From QNYZ01 sp964577615 (lineage in GTDB: Bacteria; Desulfobacterota; Desulfobacteria; Desulfobacterales; QNYZ01): a stretch of 64,000 nucleotides of DNA. Shown here one piece after another: positions 8,954 to 18,318 of this stretch. Where the stretch lies: assembly GCA_964577615.1 (NCBI GenBank), contig CAZNZW010000005.1, forward strand, positions 1-64,000. Direction: 5' to 3'. Position numbers and translations under genes: made by a program. Numbering within the stretch: the first letter of the stretch is position 1; every line of letters starts with the position of its first letter. The notes beneath the pieces are model-generated. The model was given only the letters and a program-made list of their open reading frames with translations. It searched no databases and was not told where the DNA came from.

Positions 8954-10117
8954 TCATGCGCCAAGGATTGCCTCCGCAACCGACTGCTGCTGCTCCACCG
9001 TCAGGTAGGGATGCATCGGAATACTGAAAATCCGCCGGGAACAGTCTTCGCTGACGGGAAAATCACCCGCCTGGTAGCCCAGCCCGGTGAAGGCCGTCTG
9101 AAGGTGCAGCGGCAGTGGATAGTAAACCGCCGTGGGAATCCCGGCGTTTTTGAGATGTGACTGAATCGACTGGCGCGTATCGCCGTCCTTCGCCAGCAGG
9201 CTGTACTGCGCCCAGGCACTTTCACAACCCGCCGGTTCCACCGGCAGGGTCAGAGCAGCCTCTTTTAACAGATCGTTGTAGCGCGCCGCCACTTCCCGCC
9301 GCAGCCGGATTTCCTCGGCAAATATATCGAACTTGGCCAGCAGCACCGCGGCCTGCAATGTGTCCAGGCGCCCGTTGATGCCGATCCGGATGTTATCGTA
9401 TTTGTCCGTTCCCTTGCCGTGTACCCTGAGCGATCGAATTTTGTCGGCCAGGGCATCGGTGTCGGTAAAACACATGCCGCCGTCACCGTAACCGCCCAAT
9501 GGCTTGGCCGGGAAAAAAGAAGTACAGGCGGTCTCGGCCAGACTGCATGCGGCCCGCCCCTTGTATCGTGCCCCGAAGGACTGGGCCGCATCTTCGACAA
9601 CGACAAGACCATGTTTTTCGGCAACCGCGGCGATGGCTTCATAATCGGCCGGCAGCCCGAACAGGTCCACGGCAATCACGGCCTTGGGCGTCGCCGGGTC
9701 CGTCGCACCAGTGCGGGGCAACGGAAACCGCCCGGTGTCTTTGTTTTTTAAGGCGGTAATGGTCTGGTCCAGTTTCTCCGCACTCATGTTATAGTGGGGC
9801 GTGTCAATATCGACAAAAACCGGCACAGCGCCGATCAGTTGAATCACTTCCGCGGTGGCGATAAACGTAAACGGCGTCGTAAAAACGGCATCCCCCGGCC
9901 CGATGCCATGGGCCAGCAGGGCCAGCAGCAGGGCATCGGTTCCGGACGCACAGGCCACGGCATGAGTCACTCCGCAGAATGCGGCCAGTTTCTGTTCCAG
10001 TTCCGCCACTTCCGGCCCCATAATATATTTTCCGTGGTCAAGCACCTGATGAATATTGGTTTCAATCCGTGCACGAATCCGCTTCTGCTGGGCCGCCAGA
10101 TCAATGAACTGCATCAT
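8954..10117 (-). CDS. DegT/DnrJ/EryC1 family sugar aminotransferase
   Basis: Encodes 387 residues from an ATG with AGGAG six bases upstream; a longer frame to 10162 lacks a ribosome site. PLP-dependent transaminase of keto-sugar nucleotides. Visible are the substrate segment ASGTDALLLAL, the EDAAQSFGA motif and the PLP lysine in FFPAKPLGGYGDGG (about K205). The likely role is amination of a UDP-3-keto uronic acid made by the dehydrogenase domain at 1865-3475, followed by acetylation by its partner domain. Exact sugar specificity cannot be read from sequence. Confidence 0.9.
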   Translation of the reverse strand: MMQFIDLAAQQKRIRARIETNIHQVLDHGKYIMGPEVAELEQKLAAFCGVTHAVACASGTDALLLALLAHGIGPGDAVFTTPFTFIATAEVIQLIGAVPVFVDIDTPHYNMSAEKLDQTITALKNKDTGRFPLPRTGATDPATPKAVIAVDLFGLPADYEAIAAVAEKHGLVVVEDAAQSFGARYKGRAACSLAETACTSFFPAKPLGGYGDGGMCFTDTDALADKIRSLRVHGKGTDKYDNIRIGINGRLDTLQAAVLLAKFDIFAEEIRLRREVAARYNDLLKEAALTLPVEPAGCESAWAQYSLLAKDGDTRQSIQSHLKNAGIPTAVYYPLPLHLQTAFTGLGYQAGDFPVSEDCSRRIFSIPMHPYLTVEQQQSVAEAILGA

Positions 10118-10162
10118 GGGTTTCTCCTGATAATTATCGGTTAGGTAGTGACCTCGATGCAT

Positions 10163-10744
10163 TCAATCGAGGATAACAGTTTTTTCGGGTCGAATGCCCT
10201 GCTGGACCAGTTTTTCCCTGATTATTTTCCGGGAATCGATGGCGGTGATAATCACACGGTCAAAAGACAGTGTCTTCAAGCTGGAAGGCGCCGTCACTGA
10301 GTGTCCGAGGAATTTCTGCCCAACCTTATTATCATCGACCATGGCAATCATCTTGATTTCCGTCTCCTGCAGAGAAATATAGGCAATCTCGGCAAACTGA
10401 CCGATTCCGTAAAATGCCACCCGGCGGACACCGGCACTGGCCAGATCCTGAAAAAGAACCTGTAACCGGCTCCGGGCGCCTTTGTAGAATTGATACGAAT
10501 GGTGGATATAGGCATAGGTCAACCGGCTTTTTTCAGCCATCCCCTTGGGCGTCAGCATATATGCCACCCGGTTTTTAGGAATGGTGGTAATTTTGAAATA
10601 TCCTTTTTTGGCCAGCCGCTTGACAAAAGAATTAATCAGGCCCAGGGAAACGTTGAGCTGTTTGGCCAGATACCGTTGACTGGGAGAGTGATTCTGCTCG
10701 ATTTCCTCCAGCAATTGGAGGGTCCGTAACGCATCGTTATCCAT
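10163..10744 (-). CDS. Winged-helix regulator with C-terminal nucleotide-binding-like domain
   Basis: Encodes 193 residues and is the first gene of the polysaccharide operon. Residues 1-75 form a MarR-like winged helix (SQRYLAKQLNVSLGLINSFVKRLAKKGY). The N-terminal part resembles the small EPS-associated MarR-type regulators that sit at the head of exopolysaccharide loci. The C-terminal 90 residues are extra: VAFYGIGQFAEIAYISL then MVDDN looks like a Rossmann beta-alpha-beta unit (GxGxxAE) ending in an acidic strand, as in nucleotide-sugar or NAD-binding proteins. It may therefore sense a dinucleotide or sugar nucleotide. Two matching inverted repeats upstream are candidate operators, implying autoregulation of the operon. 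Confidence 0.75.
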   Translation of the reverse strand: MDNDALRTLQLLEEIEQNHSPSQRYLAKQLNVSLGLINSFVKRLAKKGYFKITTIPKNRVAYMLTPKGMAEKSRLTYAYIHHSYQFYKGARSRLQVLFQDLASAGVRRVAFYGIGQFAEIAYISLQETEIKMIAMVDDNKVGQKFLGHSVTAPSSLKTLSFDRVIITAIDSRKIIREKLVQQGIRPEKTVILD

Positions 10745-10858
10745 AATGATTTCTCTTTGCCCGGAACGAAATACGGAAAGGAAAGGATAGCTCCGCCTGG
10801 TGGGGTCGAAACAGCCGGCCCTCAGAAACAGATGGCGGGAATCGGATTGCGAGGGCCC

Positions 10859-10880
10859 TGTTCAACAGATTGAAAACGTT
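10859..10880 (-). promoter_or_regulatory. Candidate operator, promoter-distal copy
   Basis: Inverted repeat TTCAA-caga-TTGAA with flanking ACG on one side. It is a near copy of the repeat at 10903-10922, with centres about 45 bases (roughly four helical turns) apart. It lies about 115 bases upstream of the regulator start. Confidence 0.45.
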
Positions 10881-10902
10881 TGATAAATGACCGGACCTCA
10901 AA

Positions 10903-10922
10903 GTGTTCAATCTTTGAACACG
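10903..10922 (-). promoter_or_regulatory. Candidate operator, perfect 8-3-8 inverted repeat
   Basis: GTGTTCAA-tct-TTGAACAC is a perfect palindrome with a three-base centre. A TTGACA -35 box lies just upstream on the minus strand at 10940-10935, so the palindrome would overlap the -10 region; the -10 itself is poor. A bound repressor would block the promoter of the polysaccharide operon. Confidence 0.55.
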
Positions 10923-11048
10923 TTTAGACTGCCTTGTCAAGGGAAAAGTGCCCGGCGTCCGTCAGCATGGCCGGGCGATGGGATGCGGCAGCAAGGCGGG
11001 CTGTTTTACGTCACGGGCACATGTCAGGCGCGGACGGCCGCCGCCATT

Positions 11049-14000
11049 TCACTGAAGCAGTTTTTTCAGCAATTTACCGGCTTTTCGTTCCAGCACCTTA
11101 CCGGCCGCCGACCCGATCAGTTTTTTCAAGGTCGTCTGAAACCCGGCCAGATTCAATTTGGGCTTGGTGATCGTGCCGCCGATGGGGATATCGATGAAGG
11201 CATCCTGCAGATACGCATACACCTGCTTACCCACCAGTTCCGGGGTGACGGGAATCCGGGCCATATAATCCAGGGTCCCGTCAAACCCCATGCTGCCGCT
11301 CAGTGACAATCGGTAATCCTTGACCTTCAGCTTCAGGGGAGAGCACCGGATCCGGCCATTTTTACAGCTGAATTCAATGGTGCGGTCGCCAATCTCCGTA
11401 TCCCGGGCCTTGACCTTCATCACCGCCAGGAGGTCGTAGATCAGCCCCTCGGCCTTGAGGTGAACATCGTTGAATTTAAGAACACCGGAAAAGGCCGCCT
11501 TGCTGCGCGCCACCTCGGAAAGGGGCCAGGAGAAATGGTCCATGACCAGATCCACCGCCCCGTCAACCGCCGCCGTGCCTTTAAACACCGGATGAATCAG
11601 GGCGAGGAGATCATTGGCCATGTCACGGGTTATCCGAGCCTGGCTTAATATCGTGGAATGGGCCGGTAATGACAGTACGGGCGTTGGGGCGGACAGATCG
11701 ATGGCCGGTTGCAGGGCCAGTTCTCCGCCGTTGACCGCGGCCTTGATATCCGAGCGGGCCATCGATTTTTCGATCTTGACGGGCATATCAACGGATTTCA
11801 GCGTGAGGCCGAACCCCCTGATCCGGTCGGCATGGAGGGCCAGCGCCAGGGCGGCCCGTTTATACAACGCCTGCCACTGGCCTTTTTCCGTCTGGAAATG
11901 GATAACAAACGGCCGCCGACTCCGGCCGCTGAGTTCCAGGTCCGTTCCCAGTACGGCATTGATCGGATTCTGAAGTTTTTCCAGGTCAACGGCGATCTCC
12001 CCCTTGGCCGACAGCTGTTTTTCCTTTCCCCTGGGCGCAATCCGCCCCGAGGCCGTCAGGGACAGAGGCGTCGAATCAAGGGCGACCTTCTCAATCGTCA
12101 GGAGACTGCGGGCCAGATCCCCTTTCAAATTCATTGTCAGGCGCACTTTTTTCTCGTTCAGCAATACGGCGCCGTCCGAGTCAACCTGGATCGGCGCAAA
12201 GGAGCCGGCCAGGCGGATCGTCTGATTTTTGGCATCGGTCAGATCCAGCCGGATGTCAATCTTCGCCCGGCCGGCAACTTTCGTCTTTTCCGGTAAATCC
12301 AGCAGGCCGCCGGGCAATTGTGCCAGCCGGGCCAGATCAAAGTTGACCGTTCCGCTGCCTCTGGCGCCATGTCCCACATCCGCCCAGTCGTCAACCGTCA
12401 AATCGGGGAACCGTACATTTCCGGCATCGGCCGTGATTTCCACGGGTGCCAGCCGGACCGACCGGGTGTTGAGATTGATCTGCCCCTTTGTATGTACAAT
12501 GATGTGTTTATCGGCAAAGCGCTGTTTCCCCTGCCGCAGGGCAAATCGGTCAATGGTAACCATGGTTTTATCAAGCGTGACCCGCTTTGAATCCAAAGAA
12601 AACCGGGTGTGAATATCGGCCTTGCCGGCGGCCGACACATCCGGTGGCAGGACGCTCATGGCGCCGAGCATCCTGAAAAGGGGGGCCAGCGCCAGGGTGC
12701 CGTCAAAGCCCGCCTGTTGGACCCGCACAGCCGGATTAAGCTGCGCGGCGCTGCTTTTCAGGCGCCCCTTGCCCAGCCAGCTGTCGAAATCAATCACCGG
12801 ACGGGACAATGCCTGCAGACGGGTATTTGGATCAAGCGTGACATCCGTTTTCAGATTGAGGGCCAGCCGGTGCCGGGGAACGATCGTTTTGCCCCCGCGC
12901 TGCAGCTGCAGGGCGCTGCTGGAAAGCCGGGCCTCAATGAAATGCGCCCCGCCAGACCGGGCACCGGCGTGAAGGGCCAGATCGAGTTTCCCGGCCCCCT
13001 GCCATCCCCCGGTATCAATGAATTTTCCCGCTTCTTTCAGGGCGGCCTTGAGATCGGCATTGACCCGGACCGTCAGATCGGTCAAATCCCCCTGGCCCTT
13101 TCCCGATAAAAATGCGGATTGAACGGAAAACTTGTCCAGATGGACGCCATTTTCCCCGTAAGATCCAACAGCTGCCGCGGACATGGGTTTATCGAGGGAC
13201 AGTTTCTTTTTTCCACTGATGCCGGCCAGTCGATCCATATGAATCCGGCCATCGAAACGGGTCGTCCGGGCATCCGTTTCCACCGTGGCGCTGAGGGCCA
13301 CCCGGCCCCGGGTGATCCGGGTGCCTTTTTTCAGATGGACAGTCGCCGGCAGCTGGACGGAAATTTCGGCCAGATCCAGTGCTGCTTCTGTTTGAAACCG
13401 GCTGTTTCCCCGGATGTCCAGCCGTCCGGTGACCACACCGCGAAACAGACGGGAATCAACCGCCAGCCGCTTGACAGTGATCTCATTGCCTTTTTGAAAG
13501 GCATCGACAGCGCACGATATTTTCGCCAGCGCCGGCGTGTCCGTTTTCAACGGACCGCCGGAAAGCCGGATATCGGTGCCCGTCAGATCTCCGGTCAGAT
13601 GCAGGCCGGATGCCGGATCACCGTCCACCTTGAACCGGCCGTTCACGGTTCCCTTTCCCCTGGGCGTTTCGGCCAGCACCGCTCCCATGTCCAGCAAAGC
13701 GGCCATATCCCAGTTTTTAACGGCAAAATCCGCCTCGGACCGCATCGGCTGAACGGCCACCGTCTCCGGCATGGGGACAAGGATTTTCCCCTGGCCCGAT
13801 ATCTCACCGCCGCCCTCGCCAGCCAGGGCCTGCACCTGATAAACAACCGGTTTTTCCCGCCCATCAACCGTCAGATCAAGCTTTATATTTTTTGCAATAA
13901 CATTCTCTTTTTTATCAAAATATACAATTGACACCATCCCGTCGGAAAGATGGATATCAGCGGCCGTGAGCGGCAGCAGAAAAGGGGATGCGGCGCGGTC

Positions 14001-14429
14001 CGGCCGATCCCCGCCACCGGTCGCGGCCGGCGCATGGGGCGCATCCGGACCGGTGCCGCCGGCAGGCACGCGGGACGCGGCACCCCGATCCGGCACCGTG
14101 ATCACGCCCCGGGGCCGGACAATGTCGATCCGTCCCGGCTGGCGATAATTCAGGGCCAGCCCCAGCAGGCCTTTGGACAGCGTGATCCGGTCAACCGCAA
14201 CGGCCACCCGCGCCGATGAATCCTCATACGTGAGCGCGTCGCATTCAATACCGCTGAACCATCCCAGCGACCATCGATCGATCGTCAGGTGCCCGGGAAT
14301 CCGATGATTCACCATCTTCAACACCTGGCGTCTGGCAGTGGCGGTTGACAAAAGCGCCGGTGCCAGGGCGATGGCCGCCAGTACTATCGCCAGCCCGGCG
14401 CCCAGAGAGATAAATAATCGTTTTTTCAT
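11049..14429 (-). CDS. AsmA-family inner-membrane/periplasmic protein
   Basis: Encodes 1126 residues. One N-terminal membrane helix (LFISLGAGLAIVLAAIALAP) anchors a very long periplasmic chain of beta-strand repeats. The N-terminal IPGHLTIDRWSLGWFSG and the C-terminal segment with LSGSMGFDGTLDYMARIPVTPE match the AsmA N- and C-terminal patterns. AsmA-family proteins are bridge-like and linked to phospholipid or lipid traffic between the membranes. A Pro/Ala/Gly-rich insert near residues 115-145 is probably a disordered loop. The gene is single, with AGGCGG before the ATG. Whether it serves the adjacent polysaccharide operon is not shown. Confidence 0.8.
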   Translation of the reverse strand: MKKRLFISLGAGLAIVLAAIALAPALLSTATARRQVLKMVNHRIPGHLTIDRWSLGWFSGIECDALTYEDSSARVAVAVDRITLSKGLLGLALNYRQPGRIDIVRPRGVITVPDRGAASRVPAGGTGPDAPHAPAATGGGDRPDRAASPFLLPLTAADIHLSDGMVSIVYFDKKENVIAKNIKLDLTVDGREKPVVYQVQALAGEGGGEISGQGKILVPMPETVAVQPMRSEADFAVKNWDMAALLDMGAVLAETPRGKGTVNGRFKVDGDPASGLHLTGDLTGTDIRLSGGPLKTDTPALAKISCAVDAFQKGNEITVKRLAVDSRLFRGVVTGRLDIRGNSRFQTEAALDLAEISVQLPATVHLKKGTRITRGRVALSATVETDARTTRFDGRIHMDRLAGISGKKKLSLDKPMSAAAVGSYGENGVHLDKFSVQSAFLSGKGQGDLTDLTVRVNADLKAALKEAGKFIDTGGWQGAGKLDLALHAGARSGGAHFIEARLSSSALQLQRGGKTIVPRHRLALNLKTDVTLDPNTRLQALSRPVIDFDSWLGKGRLKSSAAQLNPAVRVQQAGFDGTLALAPLFRMLGAMSVLPPDVSAAGKADIHTRFSLDSKRVTLDKTMVTIDRFALRQGKQRFADKHIIVHTKGQINLNTRSVRLAPVEITADAGNVRFPDLTVDDWADVGHGARGSGTVNFDLARLAQLPGGLLDLPEKTKVAGRAKIDIRLDLTDAKNQTIRLAGSFAPIQVDSDGAVLLNEKKVRLTMNLKGDLARSLLTIEKVALDSTPLSLTASGRIAPRGKEKQLSAKGEIAVDLEKLQNPINAVLGTDLELSGRSRRPFVIHFQTEKGQWQALYKRAALALALHADRIRGFGLTLKSVDMPVKIEKSMARSDIKAAVNGGELALQPAIDLSAPTPVLSLPAHSTILSQARITRDMANDLLALIHPVFKGTAAVDGAVDLVMDHFSWPLSEVARSKAAFSGVLKFNDVHLKAEGLIYDLLAVMKVKARDTEIGDRTIEFSCKNGRIRCSPLKLKVKDYRLSLSGSMGFDGTLDYMARIPVTPELVGKQVYAYLQDAFIDIPIGGTITKPKLNLAGFQTTLKKLIGSAAGKVLERKAGKLLKKLLQ

Positions 14430-14558
14430 TTTATGTCCGCCTGTTATTCGTCCTGCCGGTCAATGACGCGCCAGCCTTTTGCGTATCATAATGGTCCTGT
14501 TCCGGATGTCAATTGCCACACCGGGCCGGGCAGCGCCGGCGGGTCGGAAAAGCGCCGG

Positions 14559-15464
14559 TCATCCCCCGCTGGCCAGCTCAAGCAGCCGGGTAAGATTCAT
14601 GCTGTCGAAATCCTCGGCCGGTGTTCCCTTGCGGGTTTCAATGACCATGGGAATACCTTTCAGATCCGGATCCGTCATGATAAAATGAAAGCCCGCCATG
14701 CCGATGGCACCCTGCCCGATATGGGCGTGGCGATCCACCCGGGAGCCCATTTCTTTCAGCGAATCGTTTAAATGGATGAAAAAAAGGTTTTCCAGGCCGA
14801 CAACCGCATCAAACCGGGACAGGGTTTCCCGGCAGGCGGTTTCGCTTCCAAGATCGTACCCGGCGGCAAAGATATGACAGGTATCCAGACAAACCCCGAC
14901 CCGGTCTTTTTCGTCCACGCCGGCCATGATATCGGCCAGCTGCTCAAACCGGTGCCCAATCCCCGTCCCCTGCCCGGCCGTGGTTTCAAGGAGCAGGCGC
15001 GGCGTCAGATGCGGATGGGTACGGAAAATAGCGTTAATCTCCGCGGCAATCCGTGCAATACCGGTGTCCAGGCCGCTGCCCATGTGGGCGCCGGGATGAT
15101 GAACAACAAAGGGAATGCCCAGGGCATCGGCCCGGATGAGCTCCTGGGCCAGGGCTTTTCGGGATCTGTCCCGTTTTTCAGATTCGGGAGACGCCAGATT
15201 GATCAGGTAGGACGTATGCGCGGCCGTCCGGGTGATCCCCGTTTCCCGGGACGCCTGCCGGAACCGGGTGATATCTTCGCCGGTCAGTTGCCGTTCCTGC
15301 CATCTTGTGGCGTTTTTGGTAAACAGCTGGGTAGCCGTGCACCCGTATGCGCCGGCCCGGTATAATGCCTTTTCAATCCCCCCGGCAATGGAAAAATGGG
15401 CGCCGAGGTATGTATCCTTTGCCTGGTAAAACAGCGCTTTGAGCCTATCCCGGTCAGGTGTCAT
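14559..15464 (-). CDS. nfo: Endonuclease IV (AP endonuclease)
   Basis: Encodes 301 residues. Cleaves DNA 5' to abasic sites in base excision repair, using three zinc ions in a TIM barrel. The metal-binding and family signatures are all visible: GAHFSIAGG, AHTSYLINLASP, HHPGAH, LDTCHIFAAGYD, HLNDS, RHAHIGQGAIG and the terminal ETRKG. GGAG precedes the ATG by about six bases. It is divergent from the FabH-like gene. Length and motifs are normal. Confidence 0.95.
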   Translation of the reverse strand: MTPDRDRLKALFYQAKDTYLGAHFSIAGGIEKALYRAGAYGCTATQLFTKNATRWQERQLTGEDITRFRQASRETGITRTAAHTSYLINLASPESEKRDRSRKALAQELIRADALGIPFVVHHPGAHMGSGLDTGIARIAAEINAIFRTHPHLTPRLLLETTAGQGTGIGHRFEQLADIMAGVDEKDRVGVCLDTCHIFAAGYDLGSETACRETLSRFDAVVGLENLFFIHLNDSLKEMGSRVDRHAHIGQGAIGMAGFHFIMTDPDLKGIPMVIETRKGTPAEDFDSMNLTRLLELASGG

Positions 15465-15515
15465 CTCTTCTCCGTATATTTTCAGTTCACAGGCTGCTGT
15501 TTCTCACGTCCGACC

Positions 15516-15544
15516 TTGACGCCGCAAGCGGTTTTTTCTATAAA
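15516..15544 (+). promoter_or_regulatory. Sigma70-type promoter for the FabH-like gene
   Basis: TTGACG (15516-15521), a 17-base spacer and TATAAA (15539-15544) lie 76 bases before the ATG, pointing away from nfo. Confidence 0.6.
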
Positions 15545-15619
15545 ACAGCCAGCGTCCAGACAGATTTCCGGCAACATACCCGGATGACAGAATAAACCCG
15601 GCATGGAGGGGAAACGCTC

Positions 15620-16609
15620 ATGAAAAGCATCCGGATCCTCGGCACCGGATCCTATGTCCCGCCCACGGTATTATCCAACCAGGACCTGGAAAAAATGGAT
15701 ATCGATACCACCGACGAATGGATTGTTCAACGCACCGGCATCCGGGAACGACGCATGGCCGCGCCGGAGACAGTCACTTCGGACCTGGCCCGGCAGGCGG
15801 CGGTCAACGCCCTTGAAGCAGCCGGCCGGACCGCCGCGGATCTCGACATGATCATCATGGCCACCGTGACGCCCGACACCCAGTGTCCGTCCGGCGCCAA
15901 CTGGCTTCAGGCCAAGCTGGGCGCCGACCGGGCGGTTTCTTTCGATGTCACGGCCGCCTGTTCGGGGTTCGTTTTCGCGCTCAATGTCGCCCAGCAGTAT
16001 CTTGCCGCCGGTACCGCCGGCTGCATCCTTGTGGTGGCCGCCGAAATCATGACCCGCACCGTCAACTGGAAAGACCGGAGCACCTGTGTTTTATGGGGTG
16101 ATGGCGCTGGCGCGGCGGTTCTGGCCGTCGACAGCCAGGGGCCGGAGCTGTTGTCGACCCGCCTGCATACCGACGGCTCCCGCGGGAACGACCTTCTCAT
16201 GCCGGGGGGCGGATCAAGAACCACGCCCATCAGCCATGAGAGCGTTGATAAAGGCCTCCATTACCTGGACATGATCAATGCCAAATACAGCTTCCGCATT
16301 GCCGTTCGCTGTTTTGTCGAAACCATCCGGGAAGCGGCTGCCGACAACGGCATCCCTGTTGAAAAAATCGACTGGCTCATTCCCCATCAGGCCAATATTC
16401 GCATGTTTTATGCGATCTCCAGGCAGCTGAACATTCCCATGGAGAAATTTTACGTGACCATCGATAAATACGGCAATGTGTCTTCGGCGTCCTGCGCCAT
16501 CGCGCTGGACGAAGCCATCCGGGAAAAAAGCATCCAGCCCGGCCAGCGGGTCTGTCTGCCGGTCTTCGGCGGCGGCCTGACCTGGGGCCATGCCCTGATC
16601 CAATGGTAA
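15620..16609 (+). CDS. 3-oxoacyl-ACP synthase III family protein (FabH-like)
   Basis: Encodes 329 residues. KAS III enzymes condense an acyl-CoA with malonyl-ACP to start fatty acid synthesis. The Cys-His-Asn triad is present: C114 in TAACSGF, H256 in PHQAN and N286 in YGNVSSAS. GGAGGGG precedes the ATG. It sits alone with a transporter gene and not in a fab operon, so it could be the primary FabH or a specialised starter enzyme for the lipid-type genes elsewhere in the window. Nothing in the sequence decides this. Confidence 0.88.
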   Translation: MKSIRILGTGSYVPPTVLSNQDLEKMDIDTTDEWIVQRTGIRERRMAAPETVTSDLARQAAVNALEAAGRTAADLDMIIMATVTPDTQCPSGANWLQAKLGADRAVSFDVTAACSGFVFALNVAQQYLAAGTAGCILVVAAEIMTRTVNWKDRSTCVLWGDGAGAAVLAVDSQGPELLSTRLHTDGSRGNDLLMPGGGSRTTPISHESVDKGLHYLDMINAKYSFRIAVRCFVETIREAAADNGIPVEKIDWLIPHQANIRMFYAISRQLNIPMEKFYVTIDKYGNVSSASCAIALDEAIREKSIQPGQRVCLPVFGGGLTWGHALIQW

Positions 16610-16640
16610 CCGGTCTCGTCGATAACAACCGCCCGTCCGC

Positions 16641-17519
16641 ATGAATACCGCCGCCATCGTACTGGTCGTCATTTCGGCCCTTTTTCACGCCACCCGCAAT
16701 CTGTTTACCAAGGAATCCCTGGACAAACAGGTGTTCCTCTGGTGGTACTCGATCTTCGGGATGCTCTTTTTCCTTCCGGTCTTCGGATTTGGCCTGTACC
16801 GGAGCCATTTCCCCGGCGGCCCGGTGCTTGCCATCATCCTTGTATCCGGCGGTATCCACTGTCTTTACTGGCTGTTTCACACCCGGGCCTATGAAGGCGG
16901 CGACCTGTCCCGGGTCTATCCCATCATGCGGGCGGCACCAGCCGTGGTCCTGCTCTTTGCCGTCTTTTTTCTCCACGAGCCGGTCACCCGGGCCGGAGCC
17001 GCCGGAATCGTTCTGATCACCGCCGGTATCTATCTGATCAATATGCCCCGCCTGACGGCCGGAGAAATTCTCTCTCCTTTCCGCGCCCTGGCCGGTGACC
17101 GGGCCACGCGCTACGCTTTCCTGACGCTGCTCTCGGTGGCGGCCTATTCCATTGTCGACAAGGTCGCGGTGGCCCGCATCGACCCCTTCATCTTCGCCTT
17201 TCTGCACCTGTTCACCGGCATGCTCATCTTTACGCCCTACATTCTCTACGCCAAAGGCCCGGCGCGGATCAAACAGGTCTGGCGTCAAAACCGGCGAACC
17301 ATCATGGCCAACGGCCTGCTCGGCATCTTCGGCTATACGCTTATTCTGGTCGCCTTTACCTTCGAAAAGGTCAGCTACACGGTCGGTCTGAGGCAATTGA
17401 GCATCGTCTTTGCCGTCCTGATGGGCGGGCGATGGCTGCGGGAAAAACACCAGACAATCCGCCTGGCGGCGGCGGTAATCATCTTTGCCGGCGCCTTTCT
17501 GGTCTGTACGGCGGGATAA
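16641..17519 (+). CDS. EamA/DMT-superfamily transporter
   Basis: Encodes 292 residues with about ten membrane helices in two repeats of five, the EamA (drug/metabolite transporter) layout. The first repeat has the family-like LFHATRNLFTKESL at its start and AAPAVVLLFAVFFLHEP before its end; the second ends GGRWLREKHQTIRLAAA. It is an inner-membrane exporter or importer of a small metabolite; the substrate cannot be inferred. It follows the FabH-like gene by 31 bases, and its stop codon overlaps the next start (TAATG), so the three plus-strand genes are probably one transcript. Confidence 0.85.
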   Translation: MNTAAIVLVVISALFHATRNLFTKESLDKQVFLWWYSIFGMLFFLPVFGFGLYRSHFPGGPVLAIILVSGGIHCLYWLFHTRAYEGGDLSRVYPIMRAAPAVVLLFAVFFLHEPVTRAGAAGIVLITAGIYLINMPRLTAGEILSPFRALAGDRATRYAFLTLLSVAAYSIVDKVAVARIDPFIFAFLHLFTGMLIFTPYILYAKGPARIKQVWRQNRRTIMANGLLGIFGYTLILVAFTFEKVSYTVGLRQLSIVFAVLMGGRWLREKHQTIRLAAAVIIFAGAFLVCTAG

Positions 17520-18283
17520 TGATAAAAAAGGGGGAAACCGGACGCATGAATCACCCGGCCGGATCATTCGAGGCGCGGCCGTCGGCCGCCGCCCGCCTCA
17601 AAGTCCTCTTCATCGGCAACAGCCACACCTACCTGCATTACATGCCCCAAATGGTGACGCTGCTGGCCGCCGGCGCCGATCCTCCCATCGGCATCGACAC
17701 CTGCCAGGTAACCGGCGAAGGCGTGGATCTTAGGTGGCACGCGGAAAACGACGCGACCACGGCGCAGATCACCGCACACCCCTGGGATGCCGTGGTGCTG
17801 CAGGAACGCAGCGGCGGCCCGCTGGCAGATTCTGGATCGATGTTTTCCGCCGCCCGCCGGCTGGACCGCCGGATCCGGGCCCGGGGCGCCCGCACGGTTT
17901 TTTTCATGACCTGGGCCCGGCGGGACCGCCCCGACACACAGGCGGCCATCGCCGACGCCTATTTCCAGATCAGCCGGGAGCTGGGCGCGCGGATCGCGCC
18001 GGTGGGGCTGGCCTGGCAGCAGGCCGGCATCCGCCTGCCCGGCCTCCCCCTGTATCACCGCGACGGCCGCCATGCCGGGGCATTGGGTGCTTACCTGACG
18101 GCCTGCGTTTTTACATTCCTGCTGACCCATGCGGGACCTGTTCCGCTTCCCGCCGAGATTGTCATGGACAACCGGAAAAAAGTCTCCCTGCCGGTATCAA
18201 CGGCCCGCCGCCTGCAGCAGATCGCTTTCGGCCAGCTGACCGCCGCGGAATCCCGTACCGCCGCCCCGCCTCAAAGGCCTTGA
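17519..18283 (+). CDS. SGNH-hydrolase-like protein
   Basis: Encodes about 254 residues from the ATG at 17519 that overlaps the upstream TAA (TAATG); an ATG at 17546 is the alternative. After a short polar N-terminus the chain has LKVLFIGNSHTYLHYMPQM, where the Ser of GNSH is the probable nucleophile of block I, and ends with DGRHAGALGAYLTACV, the DxxH block V. QERSGGP lies between them. This is the layout of SGNH esterases/hydrolases. No signal peptide is evident, so it is probably cytoplasmic. The substrate is unknown. Confidence 0.7.
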   Translation: MIKKGETGRMNHPAGSFEARPSAAARLKVLFIGNSHTYLHYMPQMVTLLAAGADPPIGIDTCQVTGEGVDLRWHAENDATTAQITAHPWDAVVLQERSGGPLADSGSMFSAARRLDRRIRARGARTVFFMTWARRDRPDTQAAIADAYFQISRELGARIAPVGLAWQQAGIRLPGLPLYHRDGRHAGALGAYLTACVFTFLLTHAGPVPLPAEIVMDNRKKVSLPVSTARRLQQIAFGQLTAAESRTAAPPQRP

Positions 18284-18318
18284 CGCGCCCCTGGATTCCC
18301 CGGAAGTTCCCTCATCAA

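Larger units (their letters stand above)
10745..11048. other. Control region between AsmA-like gene and polysaccharide operon
   Basis: About 304 bases. It contains the two inverted repeats and the TTGACA box listed separately. The remainder shows no coding potential on either strand. No clear terminator for the upstream AsmA-like gene was found. Confidence 0.5.

Noticed and set aside
16377..17567. 396-residue open frame on the minus strand
   Set aside because: It lies antisense to the FabH-like and EamA genes, is rich in Asp/Gly/Gln/Arg without domains, and has no ribosome site.
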